This document shows positions 11,838 through 13,488 of a stretch of DNA of 13,488 nucleotides, one piece after another. The notes under the pieces were generated by a model that ran no database searches, was not told where the DNA came from, and saw nothing but the letters and a program-made list of their open reading frames with translations. Position 1 is the first letter of the stretch, and each line of letters starts with the position of its first letter. The DNA comes from JBBQBM01 sp038317375 (lineage in GTDB: Bacteria; Patescibacteriota; Saccharimonadia; Saccharimonadales; JAGQMS01), in NCBI GenBank assembly GCA_038317375.1, contig JBBQBM010000015.1, positions 1 through 13,488 of the forward strand, written 5' to 3'. The position numbers and the translations under genes were made by a program.

Positions 11838-13488
11838 GAGCCCTTTCAGCTACTTTATCAAGTAGAGTGTTCACCTCTTCGCTAGTCAAGGTTCTTGACG
11901 GATGGCTGAGCCACAAACGAAGCGTAATGTTCTTATTCTTTTTGTCATCCTCAGCCTGATAAATGTCACGGATTGTAGAAACAGGGATATAACCGTGTGT
12001 TTCTGATTGCTTTTGCAGCTCGCTCCAAACAAGATCCAGAAGTTTCTGTACAGGCATCAGGTCTTCGATCTTGAAAGTAATATCAGCTTGCGTTTTTGGA
12101 AAAACAGAAAGCGGCGCATATTTCTGCGGCTTTAATCCCAAGTGTTGATTAAACAAAGTAATGTCTAGCTCAAAACCAGCCGTGTAGTCTGGTAGCTTCA
12201 GGGACTTCTTTGTAGCTTCATTGAATTCGCCAACTACACCAAAAATCTCTTTGCCAACCATAATCATGGAGCTTCGACTTAGTTCATAAACACTAGTTAT
12301 CGGGTAGGCATTGCTAGTCAGTGGCGCGAGAGTTGCCCGGCCACCCAAAATAACGTCGAGATACTGTTTAGCCATATAGAATGCTGAGCCGCTGTATTTA
12401 CGAGCAGCAGTTTTTTGATCAGCCGAAAACACTAAAGCTAATCGTTCAAATTCACCTGGCAACTTTTCGTCGTTGTCGTGTCCCTTAACGTGAGCTTTAC
12501 CGATTTCGAAAATCGCAAAATCGTTATCATCATTAAGGCGAACTCTATCACTTCTAATATTTGCGTAGACTTTCTCTAGAACACTAGGAATTAAACTAGT
12601 TCTGTAATATTGAAGGTCTGGGCTGAGGGCATTTCGAATATGATAGGCCCACTTGTCCGGATCAATACCCGAACTTTTCATAAGGTCGCCGTGAACGAAG
12701 CTATATGTTAATATCTCGTTCGCTCCAGCCGCGCTTAGCTTTTGGCGTAGCGACTGTTTTAGGTCAAGGAGTTCGTCGCGCTTAGTCGGCTTTGCACTCC
12801 GCGCCGGTAATGTCACCGGCAACTTGTCGTAGCCATAAAGCCGACCAACTTCTTCAACAACATCCTCTTTGATCTCAACATCTGTTCGCCAAAAGGGTGG
12901 TATAACTCGAAGTTTACCACTATTACTAGCTACGTTAAATTCAACATTTCCAAGCAGCCGCACAATGTCCTGACTCTTCAAGTTACTACCAAGTCGGCTG
13001 TTAATAAAATCAACGCTGACACTTATTGTTTCGGGTTTTTTGAGCGTGGCATGTTCGTCTTTAACATCACTGGCCTGGACGCCACCCGCAAAACTAGTAA
13101 CTGCCGCCATACAGAACTTCAGCACCCTGTCGTTCTGCAGCGGACTTTGGCCTTTAGTGTAACGAGTCGAGGCTTCAGTGAATAAGCCGTGACGCATGCT
13201 GCTGCGGCGGACGGCGTACATATCAAACGTCGCACATTCCAGCACGATACGTTTTGTCGTGAAGTCTACCTCAACGTCTTGACCGCCCATAATGCCGGCA
13301 AGTGCCACAGCTTTTTTGTCAGTAGCTATTACAATGTCTTCTTCGCTCAATGTTAGTTCTTTGCCACCTAAGATGGTCAGTTTCTCGCCTTTTTTAGCTT
13401 TTCTCGGGCCGATAACCACACCTACACCAGATCGGTTCTTTAGCTTGTCATAGTCAAAAGCGTGGATCGGCTGGCCTGTTAGATGCAT
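11809..13488 (-). CDS. pheT: Phenylalanyl-tRNA synthetase beta subunit, C-terminal 559 residues (cut by window edge)
   Basis: The reading frame runs off the right edge; the first residues present, MHLTGQPIHAFDYDKL, are an internal motif of PheT (usual G-Q-P-x-H-A-F-D), so roughly the N-terminal third, including the tRNA-binding OB domain, is missing from view. What follows fits the B3/B4 domain end, the B5 DNA-binding-like domain with GRLYGYDKLP, the catalytic-like core, and a C-terminal FDX-ACB anticodon-binding domain (from about YAPLSVFPKTQADITF, with STIRDIYQ and KNITLRLWLSHPSRTL). PheT pairs with PheS (not in the window) as a heterotetramer that charges tRNA-Phe. Its last 29 nt are shared with the DUF2207 start. 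The window also holds a tRNA-Phe of abnormal shape. Confidence 0.95.
   Translation of the reverse strand: MHLTGQPIHAFDYDKLKNRSGVGVVIGPRKAKKGEKLTILGGKELTLSEEDIVIATDKKAVALAGIMGGQDVEVDFTTKRIVLECATFDMYAVRRSSMRHGLFTEASTRYTKGQSPLQNDRVLKFCMAAVTSFAGGVQASDVKDEHATLKKPETISVSVDFINSRLGSNLKSQDIVRLLGNVEFNVASNSGKLRVIPPFWRTDVEIKEDVVEEVGRLYGYDKLPVTLPARSAKPTKRDELLDLKQSLRQKLSAAGANEILTYSFVHGDLMKSSGIDPDKWAYHIRNALSPDLQYYRTSLIPSVLEKVYANIRSDRVRLNDDNDFAIFEIGKAHVKGHDNDEKLPGEFERLALVFSADQKTAARKYSGSAFYMAKQYLDVILGGRATLAPLTSNAYPITSVYELSRSSMIMVGKEIFGVVGEFNEATKKSLKLPDYTAGFELDITLFNQHLGLKPQKYAPLSVFPKTQADITFKIEDLMPVQKLLDLVWSELQKQSETHGYIPVSTIRDIYQAEDDKKNKNITLRLWLSHPSRTLTSEEVNTLLDKVAERAHEKLAGIRI

Noticed and set aside
1..13488. 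Alternative genetic code (UGA as glycine, as in SR1/Gracilibacteria), CRISPR arrays, transposons or phage genes
   Set aside because: Real genes end at ordinary stops with no internal TGA, and I see no spaced direct repeats or mobile-element proteins.

Overview
The window reads as a compact bacterial chromosome segment of moderate GC with short intergenic gaps and many stop-to-start couplings. It uses the standard genetic code: I see no in-frame TGA inside the real genes. Small single-copy-looking housekeeping genes, GTG starts, 3-nt operon spacings, a mix of Shine-Dalgarno and nearly leaderless starts, tRNAs without encoded CCA, a bL25 with an acidic tail and a DUF2207/Gly-rich membrane protein together suggest Candidatus Saccharibacteria (TM7) or a related candidate-phyla-radiation (Patescibacteria) lineage. 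This placement is by family resemblance only. There is no transposase, phage gene or CRISPR array.

Layout. Positions 1-1738 (minus): inorganic pyrophosphatase, GAPDH and the start of ribose-5-phosphate isomerase B, a central carbon/phosphate group read leftward. Positions 1776-2441 (plus): a glycerophosphodiester phosphodiesterase, convergent with and overlapping a membrane-anchored fasciclin-domain protein (2427-3032, minus). Positions 3067-4257 (minus): a glutaredoxin-thioredoxin reductase operon with its own TTGACA promoter lying in the end of a membrane-anchored FKBP prolyl isomerase gene (4307-4870). Positions 4922-7372 (minus): bL25 followed 3 nt later by an ABC exporter half-transporter.

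Positions 7373-8532 are the least ordinary part. They hold divergent promoters, a short probable ncRNA ending in a strong terminator, two further hairpins, a 60-aa stand-alone DnaJ-type zinc-finger protein, a possible 49-aa ORF ending at a terminator-like hairpin, and a pair of nearly abutting tRNA genes (Glu, Phe). Both tRNAs are structurally unusual. The tRNA-Phe carries a 15-nt insert in its D-loop that looks like a second, slightly shortened copy of its own anticodon arm; removing it restores a textbook 73-nt tRNA.

Positions 8533-9435 (plus): a soluble diiron acyl-ACP desaturase with all six family iron ligands. Positions 9460-10023 (minus): a small membrane protein with two PQ-loop/SWEET-like repeats. 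Positions 10071-13488 (minus): a DUF2207 membrane protein whose start overlaps the end of pheT (phenylalanyl-tRNA synthetase beta, cut by the window edge).

Working together: the genes cover central metabolism (rpiB, gap, ppa), thiol redox and folding (Grx, TrxR, FKBP, zinc finger), translation (bL25, PheT, tRNAs) and cell-surface/envelope lipid functions (fasciclin, GDPD, ABC exporter, desaturase, DUF2207). Several starts (1776, 8533 and, less strictly, 3032 and 4870) have a -10 box so close to the start codon that the mRNAs should have almost no leader.
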